A DNA stretch of 64,000 nt from Alphaproteobacteria bacterium. GTDB taxonomy: Bacteria > Pseudomonadota > Alphaproteobacteria > Caulobacterales > Caulobacteraceae. The notes under the pieces were generated by a model. The model made no database searches. It had not been told where the DNA came from and saw only the letters and a program-made list of their open reading frames with translations. Shown here piece after piece: positions 8,741-18,431 of the stretch. Each line of letters opens with the position of its first letter. The stretch's first letter is position 1. The position numbers and the translations under genes are program-made. The stretch lies in assembly GCA_018821435.1 (NCBI GenBank), contig JAHJME010000008.1, positions 61,449 through 125,448 on the forward strand, read 5' to 3'.

Positions 8741-10834
8741 CTACGGGTTGCTCGCCACTGCCGACGCGGTGGGCGTGTAGTTGTAGCTGCCCCGCCGCAG
8801 GTCGTTGGAGAGCGTGATCGGGGCCGAGCCGCCATTCGCCTTGGCGCGATAGACCTGCATGTTCTCCATCACCCGCATCACGTAGTTGCGGGTCTCGGAG
8901 AAGGGGATGCACTCGATGAAGTCGAGCGGGTCCTGGCCGCCGGCCCTCGGGTCGCCGCACATGGCGATCCACTGCGGCGGGCGTCCCGGCCCGGCGTTGT
9001 AGCCCGCCGCCGCCAGGACGTACGAGCCGGAGAAGCCGTTCACCAGCGACCCCAGGAAGCTGGAGCCCAGGCGCATGTTGTAGTCCGGCTCGTAGAGCAG
9101 GGCGGCCGAATAGCCGACGCCCATCTTCCGCGCGACGCCGGCCGCCGTCGAGGGCAGCAGCTGCATCATGCCCCGCGCATCGGCGCCCGAGCGGACGGCG
9201 GGGTCGAAGCCGCTTTCCTGCCGGGTGATGCCGAGCACCAGCGCCGGCTCCGGCGCGCCGGCCACTTCCGGCGGGGTGCGATAGGGATAGGCGCGGTCGG
9301 CCAGGATCAGGCCGCGCTGGGCCGCCCCGCGCGCCGCCTTCATCGAGGTGTCCTGGTCGCCGTAGCCGCGCACCGCGTCGATCAGCAGCGCCGCTTCCGT
9401 GCGGTTGGGCACGATATCGTCGATGTGCAGGGCGAAGACCTTGAACAGATCGCGCTGGTTCTGGTCGGCCAGCAGGCGCATGGCCTGGACCACGTCCTGG
9501 CGCTCGAACTTCGCCCGCTCGGCCTCGGTGGGGACGGGATCGGCCGGCAGCACGAGCTTCAGGCCCAGCTTCTCGGCCGAGAGCTGGCCGTAGAACGTGG
9601 TCACGTGCTCGGCGCCGCGCGAATAGTAGGTCTCGGCGGCCGTGCGGTCGCCCTGGGCCTCGGCGGCGCGGGCCATCCAGTAGAAGGCGCGGGCGCGGGT
9701 GATCGGCGACTGGCCGATCCGCTCGATGGCGGCGAAGTGACGGGCGGCCGTGGCGGGTTCGCCCAGCCGGTTCAGCGCGATCCAGCCGGCGTAGAACTCG
9801 GCCTCGGTGGCGTCGGCGCCGCTGTTCAGGCCCGTGTTGGCCGCGGCGCGGTAGGCGGCGCGCCAGTCGCCGCTGCGGATGGCCGACAGCGTCAGGCGAT
9901 AGCGTTCGTCCCAGACCCGATCCGCGCCGTCCGAGGTCACTCCGTCGGTGGCGGCGGTAGAGAGGGCGGCGGTGGCCTGGCTGTCCTGGCCGCGGCGGCG
10001 CAGGAACGAGGCCCGCTCGAACGCCACGCCGGGGCTGGCCTGGTCGTCGGGCGTCAGGCCGTTGAACCCGGTGTCGGAGTTTCCGCGCAGCGCGATCCGC
10101 GCCAGGGCGGCGGCCTGCCGGTCGGCGGGCAGCAAGGTCACCACGTCGCGCGCGGCGGGCCCCTGGGCGCCGTACAGCAGCACATCGGCCCGGCGGATGT
10201 GATCTTCGGGCGTCAGCACGTCGCCGAACCGGGTCAGCATGGCGCGCTGGGCGTCGGCTTCGAAGCTCTTGTCCCGCCACCAGCGGCGGACCAGGCTGGT
10301 CGCCTCGGCCTGACGGCCCAGGCTACGGTAGGCCGAGGCCAGCGCCGTGGCGCCGGGCGCGCTCTGCGGCTCCTGGCCGGCGAACCATTCGACGATCTGG
10401 GCGGGCGACTTGCCCGACGTCTCCAGCACCTTCTCGGCGGCGATCTGGCGCCGCGCGCCGCGCGGGAAGCCGTCCAGCTCGCGGCGGGCGGCGTCCAGGT
10501 CGTAGAAGCCGAGCGAGGTCGAGCTGACGTCCACCATCGCCCAGGTGACGAGCTTGCGGGCGATGGGGTCGGACAGGCTGGCGACCGCGCTCTTGGCGCC
10601 GGCGACGTCCCCGCGCTTCGCGGCGGCCATCCCCTGGGCGAACATCGCCTGGTCGCTGGAACTCAGCGGACGGGCCACCGTTTGCTTGGCGACCGTGTAC
10701 GGAACCGGCGCGGCCGGCAGCTTCGGCTGGCCGAGGAGATCGCCGATCGGGTCCAGGACCTGGGCATGCGCGACCGCCGTCGCCGCCAGCGCGGCGCAGC
10801 CAATGAGCAGGGCGTTACGAAATCGGATGTTCAA
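8741..10834 (-). CDS. Soluble lytic murein transglycosylase (Slt70-like)
   Basis: A periplasmic peptidoglycan lyase of 697 residues that cleaves the MurNAc-GlcNAc bond with 1,6-anhydro product formation. A signal peptide covers residues 1-24 (ending ATAVAHA). A long alpha-superhelical region follows, then the C-terminal SLT domain with ITRQESGFDPAVRSGADARG (catalytic Glu540), GMMQLLPSTA and AAGYNAGPG. The length and domain order match Slt70. It is divergent from dapA, whose product feeds the meso-DAP of the same peptidoglycan. The promoter lies in the 139-bp gap. Confidence 0.93.
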   Translation of the reverse strand: MNIRFRNALLIGCAALAATAVAHAQVLDPIGDLLGQPKLPAAPVPYTVAKQTVARPLSSSDQAMFAQGMAAAKRGDVAGAKSAVASLSDPIARKLVTWAMVDVSSTSLGFYDLDAARRELDGFPRGARRQIAAEKVLETSGKSPAQIVEWFAGQEPQSAPGATALASAYRSLGRQAEATSLVRRWWRDKSFEADAQRAMLTRFGDVLTPEDHIRRADVLLYGAQGPAARDVVTLLPADRQAAALARIALRGNSDTGFNGLTPDDQASPGVAFERASFLRRRGQDSQATAALSTAATDGVTSDGADRVWDERYRLTLSAIRSGDWRAAYRAAANTGLNSGADATEAEFYAGWIALNRLGEPATAARHFAAIERIGQSPITRARAFYWMARAAEAQGDRTAAETYYSRGAEHVTTFYGQLSAEKLGLKLVLPADPVPTEAERAKFERQDVVQAMRLLADQNQRDLFKVFALHIDDIVPNRTEAALLIDAVRGYGDQDTSMKAARGAAQRGLILADRAYPYRTPPEVAGAPEPALVLGITRQESGFDPAVRSGADARGMMQLLPSTAAGVARKMGVGYSAALLYEPDYNMRLGSSFLGSLVNGFSGSYVLAAAGYNAGPGRPPQWIAMCGDPRAGGQDPLDFIECIPFSETRNYVMRVMENMQVYRAKANGGSAPITLSNDLRRGSYNYTPTASAVASNP

Positions 10835-10973
10835 CGAACTCCCCCTGAGTCGGGGATTTAAAGGAATCGGCGTTGCGGGCTAAGCCCACGCCAACATATT
10901 GTCCCGGCAAATCTGAACGTCGCCTCACTAGGCGCCATCTTCACAGTCTTTTGCGCACCCCCACATAGCTGAC

Positions 10974-11858
10974 ATGTCCGAACCTCTCTTCCGTGGCGTC
11001 TTACCGGCGCTCGTCACGCCTTTCCGCAATGGCGCAGTCGACGAGGACGCTTTTGTGTCCCTTGTCGAACGCCAGATCGCCGCCGGCGTGCACGGGCTCG
11101 TTCCCGTCGGCACCACCGGCGAGACCGCGACCCTCAGCCACGCCGAGCACCGGCGCGTGGTGGAGCTGTGCGTGCAGACCGCGCGCGGCCGGGTGCCGGT
11201 GATCGCCGGCGCCGGCTCCAATTCTACGGCCGAGGCCATCGAATTGGTGCAACACGCCAAGGCGGTGGGCGCCGACGCGGCCCTGGTGGTCACGCCCTAC
11301 TACAATCGGCCCAACCAGGAGGGGCTGTACGCCCACTACGCGGCCATCAACGACGCCGTGCAGCTTCCGGTGCTGGTCTACAACGTGCCCGCCCGCACCA
11401 GCGTGGACATCTCCAACGCCGTCCTGGTCCGCCTGTCCAAGCTGCCGAACATCGTCGGCATCAAGGACGCCACCGGCGACCTGGGCCGCGCCAGCCTGCA
11501 GCGCGTCGAGTGCGGCGAGGACTGGGTGCTGCTGTCCGGCAATGACGACCAGGGCCTGGGCTACGTCGCCCAGGGCGGCCACGGCTGCATCTCGGTCACC
11601 TGCAACGTCGCGCCGGAGCTGGTGGCCCAGATGTACAACGATGCGCTGTCCGGCCAGTGGCAGGGCGCGCTCTACGGCCAGGACCGGCTGATTCGCCTGC
11701 ACAAGGCGCTGTTCTCCGACGCCTCGCCGTCGCCGGCCAAGTTCGCCATGGCGCAGCTGGGTCTCTGCACGGACGAGGTGCGCCTGCCGATCGTGCCGTG
11801 CTCCGAGGCCGCCCGCGCCGAAGTCCTCGTCGGCATGCGAGACGCGGGGCTCATCTGA
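10974..11858 (+). CDS. dapA: 4-hydroxy-tetrahydrodipicolinate synthase
   Basis: The first committed enzyme of lysine/meso-diaminopimelate synthesis, condensing pyruvate with aspartate semialdehyde. The 294-residue TIM barrel has GTTGE at 46-50, Tyr136 in the VYNVPART motif, and the Schiff-base Lys164 in GIKDATGD. All expected catalytic residues are present. The stop overlaps the smpB start by one base (TGATG), so the two genes are translationally coupled, an arrangement also seen in other alphaproteobacteria. Confidence 0.96.
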   Translation: MSEPLFRGVLPALVTPFRNGAVDEDAFVSLVERQIAAGVHGLVPVGTTGETATLSHAEHRRVVELCVQTARGRVPVIAGAGSNSTAEAIELVQHAKAVGADAALVVTPYYNRPNQEGLYAHYAAINDAVQLPVLVYNVPARTSVDISNAVLVRLSKLPNIVGIKDATGDLGRASLQRVECGEDWVLLSGNDDQGLGYVAQGGHGCISVTCNVAPELVAQMYNDALSGQWQGALYGQDRLIRLHKALFSDASPSPAKFAMAQLGLCTDEVRLPIVPCSEAARAEVLVGMRDAGLI

Positions 11859-12319
11859 TGGCCGGTAAGCTGATCGCCGAGAACCGCCGCGCGCGGTTCG
11901 ACTACTTCCTGGAGCAGACCTTCGAGGCGGGCATCGCCCTGACCGGGTCCGAGGTGAAGAGCCTGCGCGTCGGTCGCGCGAACATCGCGGAGAGCTACGC
12001 CGCGGTGCAGGGCAAGGAAATCATGCTGATCAACGCCGATTTCCCGCCGTACGCCCAGGCCGGTCCGCACTTCAACCACGAGCCTCGCCGGCACCGGAAG
12101 CTGCTGCTGAAGCGCAAGGAGATCGACAAGCTGATCGGCGCCGTCCAGCGCGACGGCCGCACGATCATCCCGACCAAGCTGTATTGGAGCGACAAGGGTC
12201 TGGCGAAGCTGGAACTCTCCCTCGCCAAGGGCAAGAACACCCACGACAAGCGCGAGACGACCGCGGCCCGCGACTGGCAACGCGACAAGGCGCGGCTCAT
12301 GAAGGGCGATCGGAGCTAG
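11858..12319 (+). CDS. smpB: SsrA-binding protein SmpB
   Basis: The tmRNA partner in trans-translation, which rescues stalled ribosomes. The 153-residue protein begins [20 protein letters not shown] and has the conserved [10 protein letters not shown] and [11 protein letters not shown] segments of the oligonucleotide-binding barrel. The basic tail includes [11 protein letters not shown]. The start at 11858 gives the expected length and overlaps the dapA stop by one base. In Caulobacter, trans-translation affects cell-cycle timing; a link to dapA is only positional. Confidence 0.96.
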   Translation: MAGKLIAENRRARFDYFLEQTFEAGIALTGSEVKSLRVGRANIAESYAAVQGKEIMLINADFPPYAQAGPHFNHEPRRHRKLLLKRKEIDKLIGAVQRDGRTIIPTKLYWSDKGLAKLELSLAKGKNTHDKRETTAARDWQRDKARLMKGDRS

Positions 12320-12320
12320 C

Positions 12321-13049
12321 TTGGGTCCCGCCGACATCGAGAGCCTGGAGCGGGCCACGGTCGAGGGCGTCGCCCCGGCGCTGATCGAGGAGATCGGCGG
12401 CTGGCTGGTCCCGCTGGACGACGGCGCCATCGGCCGCGCCAAGAGCGCCGTGCCCCTGCGCCACGACCTGGACGCCTCGGCGCTCAGCGAGGTCGAGGCC
12501 GCGTACTGGAGCGCGGGGCTCACCCCCATGTTCCGCCTCGCCGACGTGCCGGGCCTGCAGGGTGTCGCCGAGGCGCTGACCGCGCGCGGCTATGTCGGCG
12601 CGAAGCCCACGATCGTGAAGGTCGGCGACGTCGATCGGCTCGCCGCGCTCCGCGATCGCCCCGCCGACCTGCTGGACACGCCGGACGAAGCCTGGGGCCA
12701 GGTCTTCCTGGGCGAAGGTTTCGATCCAGAGGACGGCGCCGGCCGCGTCGCCGCCCTGACCCGCTCGCCCGACGCCATGTACGGCGCGGCGCGCGAGGAC
12801 GGCCGCACGGTGGCGGTGGGCGCTGTCACCTTCGGCCACGGCTGGGCGGGCATCCACGGCATGCGCACCGACGCGGCCCGCCGGGGCCGCGGCCTGGCCA
12901 GCACCGTGCTCGCCGCCCTGGGCCGCGCCACCCAGGCGCGCGGGATCGATCGCGTCTTCCTGCAGGTGGAAGAGGGCAACGACGCCCGCTCCCTCTATCG
13001 CAAGGCGGGCTTCGAGAAGGTCTGGCGCTACCAGTACTGGACGCGCTGA
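12321..13049 (+). CDS. GNAT-family N-acetyltransferase
   Basis: A 242-residue acetyl-CoA-dependent acyltransferase. The C-terminal half holds the GNAT core: MRTDAARRGRGLASTVLAAL is the R/Q-x-x-G-x-G/A acetyl-CoA loop (about residues 178-197), followed by FLQVEEGNDARSLYRKAGF. The start is a TTG at 12321, two bases after the smpB stop, with GGAG a few bases upstream. It is therefore the third gene of the dapA-smpB operon. The substrate is unknown. Confidence 0.85.
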   Translation: MGPADIESLERATVEGVAPALIEEIGGWLVPLDDGAIGRAKSAVPLRHDLDASALSEVEAAYWSAGLTPMFRLADVPGLQGVAEALTARGYVGAKPTIVKVGDVDRLAALRDRPADLLDTPDEAWGQVFLGEGFDPEDGAGRVAALTRSPDAMYGAAREDGRTVAVGAVTFGHGWAGIHGMRTDAARRGRGLASTVLAALGRATQARGIDRVFLQVEEGNDARSLYRKAGFEKVWRYQYWTR

Positions 13050-13052
13050 GGC

Positions 13053-14813
13053 CTATTCGGCCGCCATCGGCAGGATGATCGCCTCGCGGCCGCCGCGCAC
13101 CAGGCCCCCGGGCAGGGCGCCCGTGTGCTCGCCGTCCTCGAAGGTCACCTGGCCGGATTTCACCGTGTAGCTATAGCCCTCGGCCCGCTGGACCAGGCGG
13201 CGGCCGCCGGCCGGCAGATCCTGGATCGACTCTGGCCGGAACAGCTGCAGCTTGTCGAAGTCGATCACGTTCACGTCGGCCAGCAGGCCCGGCTTCAACT
13301 GCCCGCGGTCGTTCAGGCCATAGGCCTTGGCCGTGTCGCTGGTCAGCTTGCGCACCAGGAACTCCAGCGGGAACTGGTCGCCCTTCACGCGGTCGCGCGC
13401 CCAGTAGCTGAGGATGAAGGTCGGCATGCCGGCGTCGGCGATCACCCCGCAGTGGGCCCCGCCGTCCGACAGCCCGAACAGCACGTTCGGGTGCTGCATG
13501 TTCTTGCGGAAGAAGTCGAAGTTGTAGGTCTGGTAGCCGCCCAGCGGCTGGTAGAACAGCTCGCGGCCGTCGTCGCGGAGCAGCAGGTCGTACATCGTCT
13601 CCAGTGGCGACACGCCCGCGGCCTCGGCCAGTCCGGCCACGCTGCCTTCGCGGTCGGGCTCGTAGTTGGGCCGCTCGCCCAGCGGGAAAATCCGCCACAG
13701 CAGGCTGCCGCCGAACGCCACGGCCAGGTCCCCGGCGACGCCTTCGCCGATCGCGGCCCGGATCAGCGGGCTGTCCTCGCTGAGCAGGGCGGCCCGGATT
13801 TCCGGCGTCTTCATCGCGGCCAGCTTTTCCTCCACCGGCAGGTCGGCCAGCTTGGCCTTCCAGGTCGGGCTGGCCAGGAACACGTGGAAGTTCGAGGTCA
13901 GGCCGTGAAGGATGCCCGTCGGCCGCCCGGCGATCTGCGGACGGATGTCCATGCCCTGGGCGCGGGACTCCTCGGCGATGTTGTACATCTTGTCGCCTTC
14001 GTAGGCCTGGGCCGACGTGGCGACCAGGGTCACCGGCAGCCCGGTCTCCTCGGCGAAGCCCTTGACCCACATCCACTCGTCGTCGTCACCCAGGTGGTCG
14101 GAGACCATCTCGAACACGCCGTGGCGCAGGCCCTTCATGCTGAGCCCCAGCGCCAGCATCTCGTCCGAGCCGGCGAAGGTGCCGGGCATGTGAACGCCCT
14201 TCAGGTCTTTGTGCAGCAACGTGCGGCTGGTCGAGAAGCCCAGCGCACCGGCCTCCACGCCCTCACGCACGATGGCCGCCATCTCGGCGATCTCGGCGGC
14301 GTTGGGCTGGTAGTCGGTGTTGCAGCGGTCGCCCAGCACATAGGCCCGGACCGGCGCGTGCGGCACATGGGTGCCGATGTCGATGGCGCGCGGCTTGGCC
14401 TCCAGCGCGTCGAGGTATTCGGGGAAGGTCTCCCACTTCCAGTCGATCCCCTCGTGCAGGGCCGAGCCGGGAATGTCCTCCACCCCTTCCATCAGCTCGA
14501 TCAGGAAGTTGTGGGCGTCGGGCCGCACGGGGGCGAAGCCTACGCCGCAGTTGCCCATGATCGCCGTCGTCACCCCATGCCACGACGAGGGCGCCAGCAC
14601 CGCGTCCCAGGTCGCCTGGCCGTCATAGTGGGTGTGGATGTCCACCCAGCCGGGCGTCACGATCTGGCCCGTCGCGTCGATCTCGCGCGTCGCCGTTCCC
14701 GACACCTGGCCCACCTGGACGATGCGGTCGCCGTTGATCGCCACGTCGCCAACGAACGGCTTGCCGCCCGTGCCGTCGACGATGGTTCCGCCGCGGATGA
14801 TCAGGTCGTGCAT
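13053..14813 (-). CDS. N-acyl-D-amino-acid deacylase-type amidohydrolase
   Basis: A metal-dependent amidohydrolase of 586 residues. It opens with the urease-like beta sandwich ([17 protein letters not shown]) and the metal-binding [19 protein letters not shown] barrel follows, and the sandwich closes near the C-terminus ([14 protein letters not shown]). This matches the D-aminoacylase/N-acyl-D-glutamate deacylase subgroup. No signal peptide is seen, so it should be cytoplasmic. It ends 3 bp from the GNAT gene, tail to tail. Substrate specificity within the group is not determinable here. Confidence 0.87.
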   Translation of the reverse strand: MHDLIIRGGTIVDGTGGKPFVGDVAINGDRIVQVGQVSGTATREIDATGQIVTPGWVDIHTHYDGQATWDAVLAPSSWHGVTTAIMGNCGVGFAPVRPDAHNFLIELMEGVEDIPGSALHEGIDWKWETFPEYLDALEAKPRAIDIGTHVPHAPVRAYVLGDRCNTDYQPNAAEIAEMAAIVREGVEAGALGFSTSRTLLHKDLKGVHMPGTFAGSDEMLALGLSMKGLRHGVFEMVSDHLGDDDEWMWVKGFAEETGLPVTLVATSAQAYEGDKMYNIAEESRAQGMDIRPQIAGRPTGILHGLTSNFHVFLASPTWKAKLADLPVEEKLAAMKTPEIRAALLSEDSPLIRAAIGEGVAGDLAVAFGGSLLWRIFPLGERPNYEPDREGSVAGLAEAAGVSPLETMYDLLLRDDGRELFYQPLGGYQTYNFDFFRKNMQHPNVLFGLSDGGAHCGVIADAGMPTFILSYWARDRVKGDQFPLEFLVRKLTSDTAKAYGLNDRGQLKPGLLADVNVIDFDKLQLFRPESIQDLPAGGRRLVQRAEGYSYTVKSGQVTFEDGEHTGALPGGLVRGGREAIILPMAAE

Positions 14814-14894
14814 CGGATCCTCCCAGATCGCATGTTCTGCGGAGAAGGTGAGCCCGGCGCCGTGGCGGAAGTGAAGCGGTTATTCGGGCAGGGG

Positions 14895-15278
14895 TCAGCG
14901 CCGGGCGTGTAGCCGCCGGGACGGCCGCAGCAGCGCCGCCAGTTCGGCGTGCGAGGCCAGCGCGGCCACCTTCGCCGGGGTCTGGCCGAAGTCGTCCGGC
15001 GCCGAACGGTCGGCCCCCAGCGCGAGCAGGCGCTCGGCGGCGGCGACATGGCCGCCCACCGCCGCATGGTGCAGCGCCGTCATCCCGAAGTCCCCTCGGG
15101 CGTTGACCACCGCGCCCAGGGCGACCAGATCCTTCACATCGGCCTCGTTCCCGCCTAGCGCGGCCAGGTGGAGCAGGGTGTCGCCATCGCTGTTTCGCGA
15201 CGCGGGGCTGTCCAGCGCTCCGGCGTCCGGGTTTTCGGCGTAGGCCGACTTGATCTCGTCAAACGTACGGGAGGTCAT
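14895..15278 (-). CDS. Ankyrin-repeat protein
   Basis: A 127-residue protein made largely of three ankyrin repeats: DGDTLLHLAALGGNEADVKD, FGMTALHHAAVGGHVAAAER and FGQTPAKVAALASHAELAAL, each followed by an LLxLGA-type turn. Such repeats mediate protein-protein binding, and the partner is unknown. No signal peptide is present. It starts 5 bp downstream of the M20 peptidase stop, on the same strand, so the two are probably one operon. Confidence 0.85.
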   Translation of the reverse strand: MTSRTFDEIKSAYAENPDAGALDSPASRNSDGDTLLHLAALGGNEADVKDLVALGAVVNARGDFGMTALHHAAVGGHVAAAERLLALGADRSAPDDFGQTPAKVAALASHAELAALLRPSRRLHARR

Positions 15279-15283
15279 GATGC

Positions 15284-16684
15284 TTACTTCGCCAGGTCGC
15301 GCAGGATCGAGTCGTAGTGGGCCAGGTCGCCGTCGATCGCGCTGATCGGAGCCCGCTCGTTCAGGCCGTGGCTGAACTCGTCGCTATCCTTCATGAACAG
15401 GCCCGAGACGCCATAGCTCGGCACGCCGGCGGCGCGGAAATACATGCTGTCCGTGGCGCCCGACGCCTGGCTGGGCACGATGGCCAGGCCGGGGAAGCGG
15501 ACGTGGACCGCCTTGGTCACCGCGGCCACCACATCCGCCCGCAGCGGCGAGGCGGGGCTGTCGATGGAGCCGTCGTCCAGGCGGGTCACCACCACGCTCG
15601 GATCGCCGACGATCTCGGCCAGGGTCGCCTTCACGCTGGTCGACGAGGTGCCGGGGAAGATCCGGCAGTTCACGGTCAACTCGGCGCGCTGGGGCAGGGC
15701 GTTGGCCGCGTGGCCGCCGCTCAGCATGGTGGCGACGCAGGTGGTGTGCAGCGCCGGGCTCCACGCCGGGTCGGCCCGGATCGCGGCGATGGCCGCCTTG
15801 TCGGTCGGATCGGCGGCGAACTTGGCCAGCGCCTGGCCGATCGGGCCGGGAGTATTCTTCGCCGAGGCCGCCAGCGAGGCGCGGGTGATGTCGTTGCTCA
15901 TGGTCGGCCACTGATAGGCCTCGAGCTTGTCGATCGCCTTGGCCAGCCGATAGATCGCGTTGGTCGGCGTGGGCCGGCTGGAGTGGCCGCCCGGATCGGT
16001 CACCGTCAGGTGGAAGTCGGCATAGGTCTTCTCGGCGCCCTGGATGCCGAACGACACGGGCGTGCCGTCCTCGTTCAGCCCGCCGCCGCCGCCGTCGATG
16101 TTCAGCACCAGCTCCGCGCCCTTCAGCCGTTCGGCCAGGACGGCGGTGGTGCGCATGGTGGTTTCCTCGTCGCCGGACAGCGCCAGCACCACATCGCGGC
16201 CGGGCTTCCAGCCGCTCTTGCGCAGCTTGGCCAGGGTGGCGACCATCATCGAGACGTCGAACTTGTTGTCCACGGCGCCGCGGCCGAAGACGTAGCCGTT
16301 CTCCTCGATCGGGGTGAACGGGTCGCGGGTCCAGTCCTTGGGGTTCGCCTCGACCACGTCCATGTGGCCCGAGATGACGATCGGCTTCTTCTTCGGATCG
16401 GTCCCCGGATAGCGGGCGATCAGGAACGCCGTGCCCGCCATCGGCTCGATGGTGATCTCGGCCGCGCTGTAGCCGGACGCGACAAGCACGCTCTTCAGAT
16501 ACTCGGCATAGGGCACGAACTGGTCGCCGCCCTGCACGGTGCGATAGGCGATGCCCTTCTTCAGGATGCCCAGCGCCTCGGCGTGGAGGGCCGGGTCCGC
16601 CTTGGGCGGCGCGGCGAAGGCCGGCGCGGCGAGGGCGGTGGCGAGGAGGGCGGCGATCAGGGTCTTGGACAAGGTGGAATCCAC
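15284..16684 (-). CDS. Secreted M20-family metallopeptidase
   Basis: A dizinc exopeptidase of about 466 residues with a signal peptide (LIAALLATALAAPAFAAPP), so probably periplasmic. The zinc-binding motifs are VISGHMDVVEA, FGRGAVDNKFD and LSGDEETTMRT, in the order expected for M20 (ArgE/DapE/CPG2-like) enzymes. A dimerisation domain lies between them and the last histidine-bearing segment (DEFSHGLNE). The start is a GTG at 16684; a TTG 12 bases further in is an alternative. It probably trims peptides or acylated amino acids outside the cytoplasm, with the ankyrin gene downstream. Confidence 0.88.
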   Translation of the reverse strand: MDSTLSKTLIAALLATALAAPAFAAPPKADPALHAEALGILKKGIAYRTVQGGDQFVPYAEYLKSVLVASGYSAAEITIEPMAGTAFLIARYPGTDPKKKPIVISGHMDVVEANPKDWTRDPFTPIEENGYVFGRGAVDNKFDVSMMVATLAKLRKSGWKPGRDVVLALSGDEETTMRTTAVLAERLKGAELVLNIDGGGGGLNEDGTPVSFGIQGAEKTYADFHLTVTDPGGHSSRPTPTNAIYRLAKAIDKLEAYQWPTMSNDITRASLAASAKNTPGPIGQALAKFAADPTDKAAIAAIRADPAWSPALHTTCVATMLSGGHAANALPQRAELTVNCRIFPGTSSTSVKATLAEIVGDPSVVVTRLDDGSIDSPASPLRADVVAAVTKAVHVRFPGLAIVPSQASGATDSMYFRAAGVPSYGVSGLFMKDSDEFSHGLNERAPISAIDGDLAHYDSILRDLAK

Positions 16685-16723
16685 TCAAGCTGTAGCGAGC
16701 CGCGACGCTACAAGCCGCGTCCG

Positions 16724-17134
16724 CTATCCGCCATAGGTTCCGGGAATCTGCTTCACCCCATCGTCAGGAATGACCAGCCAGCCGGGCTTGGCCGCCAGGT
16801 TCTGGTGCAGCACCGGGCGCACGCCGGGATCGTCGTCCAAGGCCGACGCCGCGACCGGGAACACGTCATGCTCGGCGGACGGCTCGCCCAGCGGCGACCC
16901 GCAGGTCCCGCAGAACGCGCGGACATGTTTGAATGGCGCAGGCGGCTCGTAGCGGCGGATGTGCTCGGCCCCCGCCGCCAGCCGGAAATCCTCCCGCCGC
17001 ACCATCAGCACGGCGGCGAACAGCCCGGCCTGCTTTCGGCAGCGCGAGCAGTGGCAATAGCTGAGGCTGAGCGGCTTGCCGGTGAGTTCGAAACGCACCG
17101 CGCCGCAGAGGCAGCTTCCTTTGATCGGGTCCAT
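16724..17134 (-). CDS. GFA-family (CENP-V/glutathione-dependent formaldehyde-activating-like) protein
   Basis: A 136-residue zinc-binding protein. The motif GSCLCGAVRFEL, then YCHCSRCRK and AFCGTCGSPL, supplies the seven cysteines of the GFA/CENP-V fold. Enzymatic activity is proven for very few members, so the function is uncertain. The start at 17134 places the first CxCG motif near the N-terminus as usual. It lies 41 bp downstream of the uracil-DNA glycosylase gene on the same strand. Confidence 0.86.
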   Translation of the reverse strand: MDPIKGSCLCGAVRFELTGKPLSLSYCHCSRCRKQAGLFAAVLMVRREDFRLAAGAEHIRRYEPPAPFKHVRAFCGTCGSPLGEPSAEHDVFPVAASALDDDPGVRPVLHQNLAAKPGWLVIPDDGVKQIPGTYGG

Positions 17135-17175
17135 GCGGCGAAGGTTAGCGCCGGCCTGCTGACAGGGTGTGGCAG

Positions 17176-17820
17176 CTACCCCACTAGCTCCCGCGCCCGC
17201 CGGAACACCGCCTCGAACATCTCCGCCGTCAGCCGGCCCGTGTTCGTGTTGAGCCTTGAGCAGTGGTAGCTGTTCAGCACGATGTACGGCCCGGCCGGGA
17301 ACTCGGTCCCGTGCCCCGGCAGGCCCGCCGAGGCCTTCAGCCCCAGCGCCCGCAGCACATTGCGCCGCGAGACGTCGCCTAGGGTCACGATCACCTTCAG
17401 CCGGGGCAGGGCGGCCAGCCGCGCGGTGAGGAACGGGCGGCAGGTGGCCTCCTCGATCGTCTCCGGCTTGTTTCCTGGCGGCGCGCAGCGCACCGCGTTG
17501 GTGATCATGCAGTCCTGAAGCCGCAGCGTGTCGTCCGGCCGCGCCTCGTACACCCCGGTCGCGAAGCCGGTCTTCAGCAGGGTGTCGTACAGCATCCACC
17601 CCGCGCCATCGCCGGTGAACGGCCGCCCGGTGCGGTTGGCCCCCATGCGGCCGGGCGCGAGGCCCACCACGCACAGCCGGGCCTGCTCGTCGCCGAACGA
17701 GGCCACCGCGCCGTTGAAGCCGCCCGGCACGGAGATCTCGTTGGCGCGGCGATAGGCGACCAGCCGGGGGCAGAGCGGACAGTCGGCCGGCGCTTCGGGC
17801 GGGACGCTAGGCGTCGGCAT
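17176..17820 (-). CDS. Uracil-DNA glycosylase, family 5-like (UDGb), Fe-S
   Basis: A base-excision repair glycosylase of 214 residues. GLAPGRMGANRTGRPFTGDG at about residues 53-72 is the active-site motif characteristic of family 5 (UDGb), and NSYHCSRLN carries the second motif (His185). Cysteines 14, 17, 112 and 127 are placed as the four ligands of the iron-sulfur cluster seen in families 4 and 5. It should remove uracil and deaminated purines. It overlaps the end of the upstream NYN-domain gene by 14 bp, suggesting co-expression. Confidence 0.85.
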   Translation of the reverse strand: MPTPSVPPEAPADCPLCPRLVAYRRANEISVPGGFNGAVASFGDEQARLCVVGLAPGRMGANRTGRPFTGDGAGWMLYDTLLKTGFATGVYEARPDDTLRLQDCMITNAVRCAPPGNKPETIEEATCRPFLTARLAALPRLKVIVTLGDVSRRNVLRALGLKASAGLPGHGTEFPAGPYIVLNSYHCSRLNTNTGRLTAEMFEAVFRRARELVG

Positions 17821-18403
17821 CGGTGTCGCGGTCGGCGTGCGCGGCCCGGCTCTCGGACAGGAACTTGGGCAGGCGCGACGGCCGCCCGATCATGTCGGCC
17901 AGGTCCTGCAGGTCGACGAAGTTGTCCGCCTGCCGGCGCAGGTCGTCGCTGACCATGGGCGGCTGGCTCTTCACGGTGGAGACCACGGTCACCCGGCTGC
18001 CGCGCCGCTGCACCGCCTCGACCAGCTTCCTGAAATCCCCGTCGCCCGAAAACAGCACCATGTGGTCGACGTGCTCGGCCATCTCCATCATGTCGACCGC
18101 GATCTCGACGTCCATGTCGCCGCGGAAGCGCTTGCGACCATTGGCGTCGGTGTACTCACGCGCCGATTTCGTCACCAGGCGATAGCCGTTGTAGTCCAGC
18201 CAATCGACCAGCGGCCGGATCGGCGAGTACTCCTCGTTCTCCACCAGGGCGGTGTAATAATAGGCGCGCACCAGCACGCTGCGCTTCTTGAACTCCTCGA
18301 GCAGCTTCCGGTAGTCGATGTCGAAGCCGAGGTGCTTGGCCGCCGAATAGAGGTTGGCCCCGTCGATGAACAACGCCAGCCGGTCCGTGGGGTAGAACGT
18401 CAT
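17807..18403 (-). CDS. NYN-domain (LabA/DUF88-like) putative ribonuclease
   Basis: A 198-residue protein of the NYN fold, a PIN-like metal-dependent RNase superfamily. LALFIDGANLYSAAK (Asp14), then GDMDVEIAVDMMEMA and MVLFSGDGDFRKLVEAVQRR, give the acidic residues of the catalytic centre. The start at 18403 is chosen because the domain begins immediately after it. It is divergent from folK, with only 28 bp between starts, and overlaps the uracil-DNA glycosylase gene downstream. Its RNA target is unknown. Confidence 0.87.
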   Translation of the reverse strand: MTFYPTDRLALFIDGANLYSAAKHLGFDIDYRKLLEEFKKRSVLVRAYYYTALVENEEYSPIRPLVDWLDYNGYRLVTKSAREYTDANGRKRFRGDMDVEIAVDMMEMAEHVDHMVLFSGDGDFRKLVEAVQRRGSRVTVVSTVKSQPPMVSDDLRRQADNFVDLQDLADMIGRPSRLPKFLSESRAAHADRDTDADA

Positions 18404-18431
18404 CAGCGCAAATGTCCTGGACCTGAATGGG

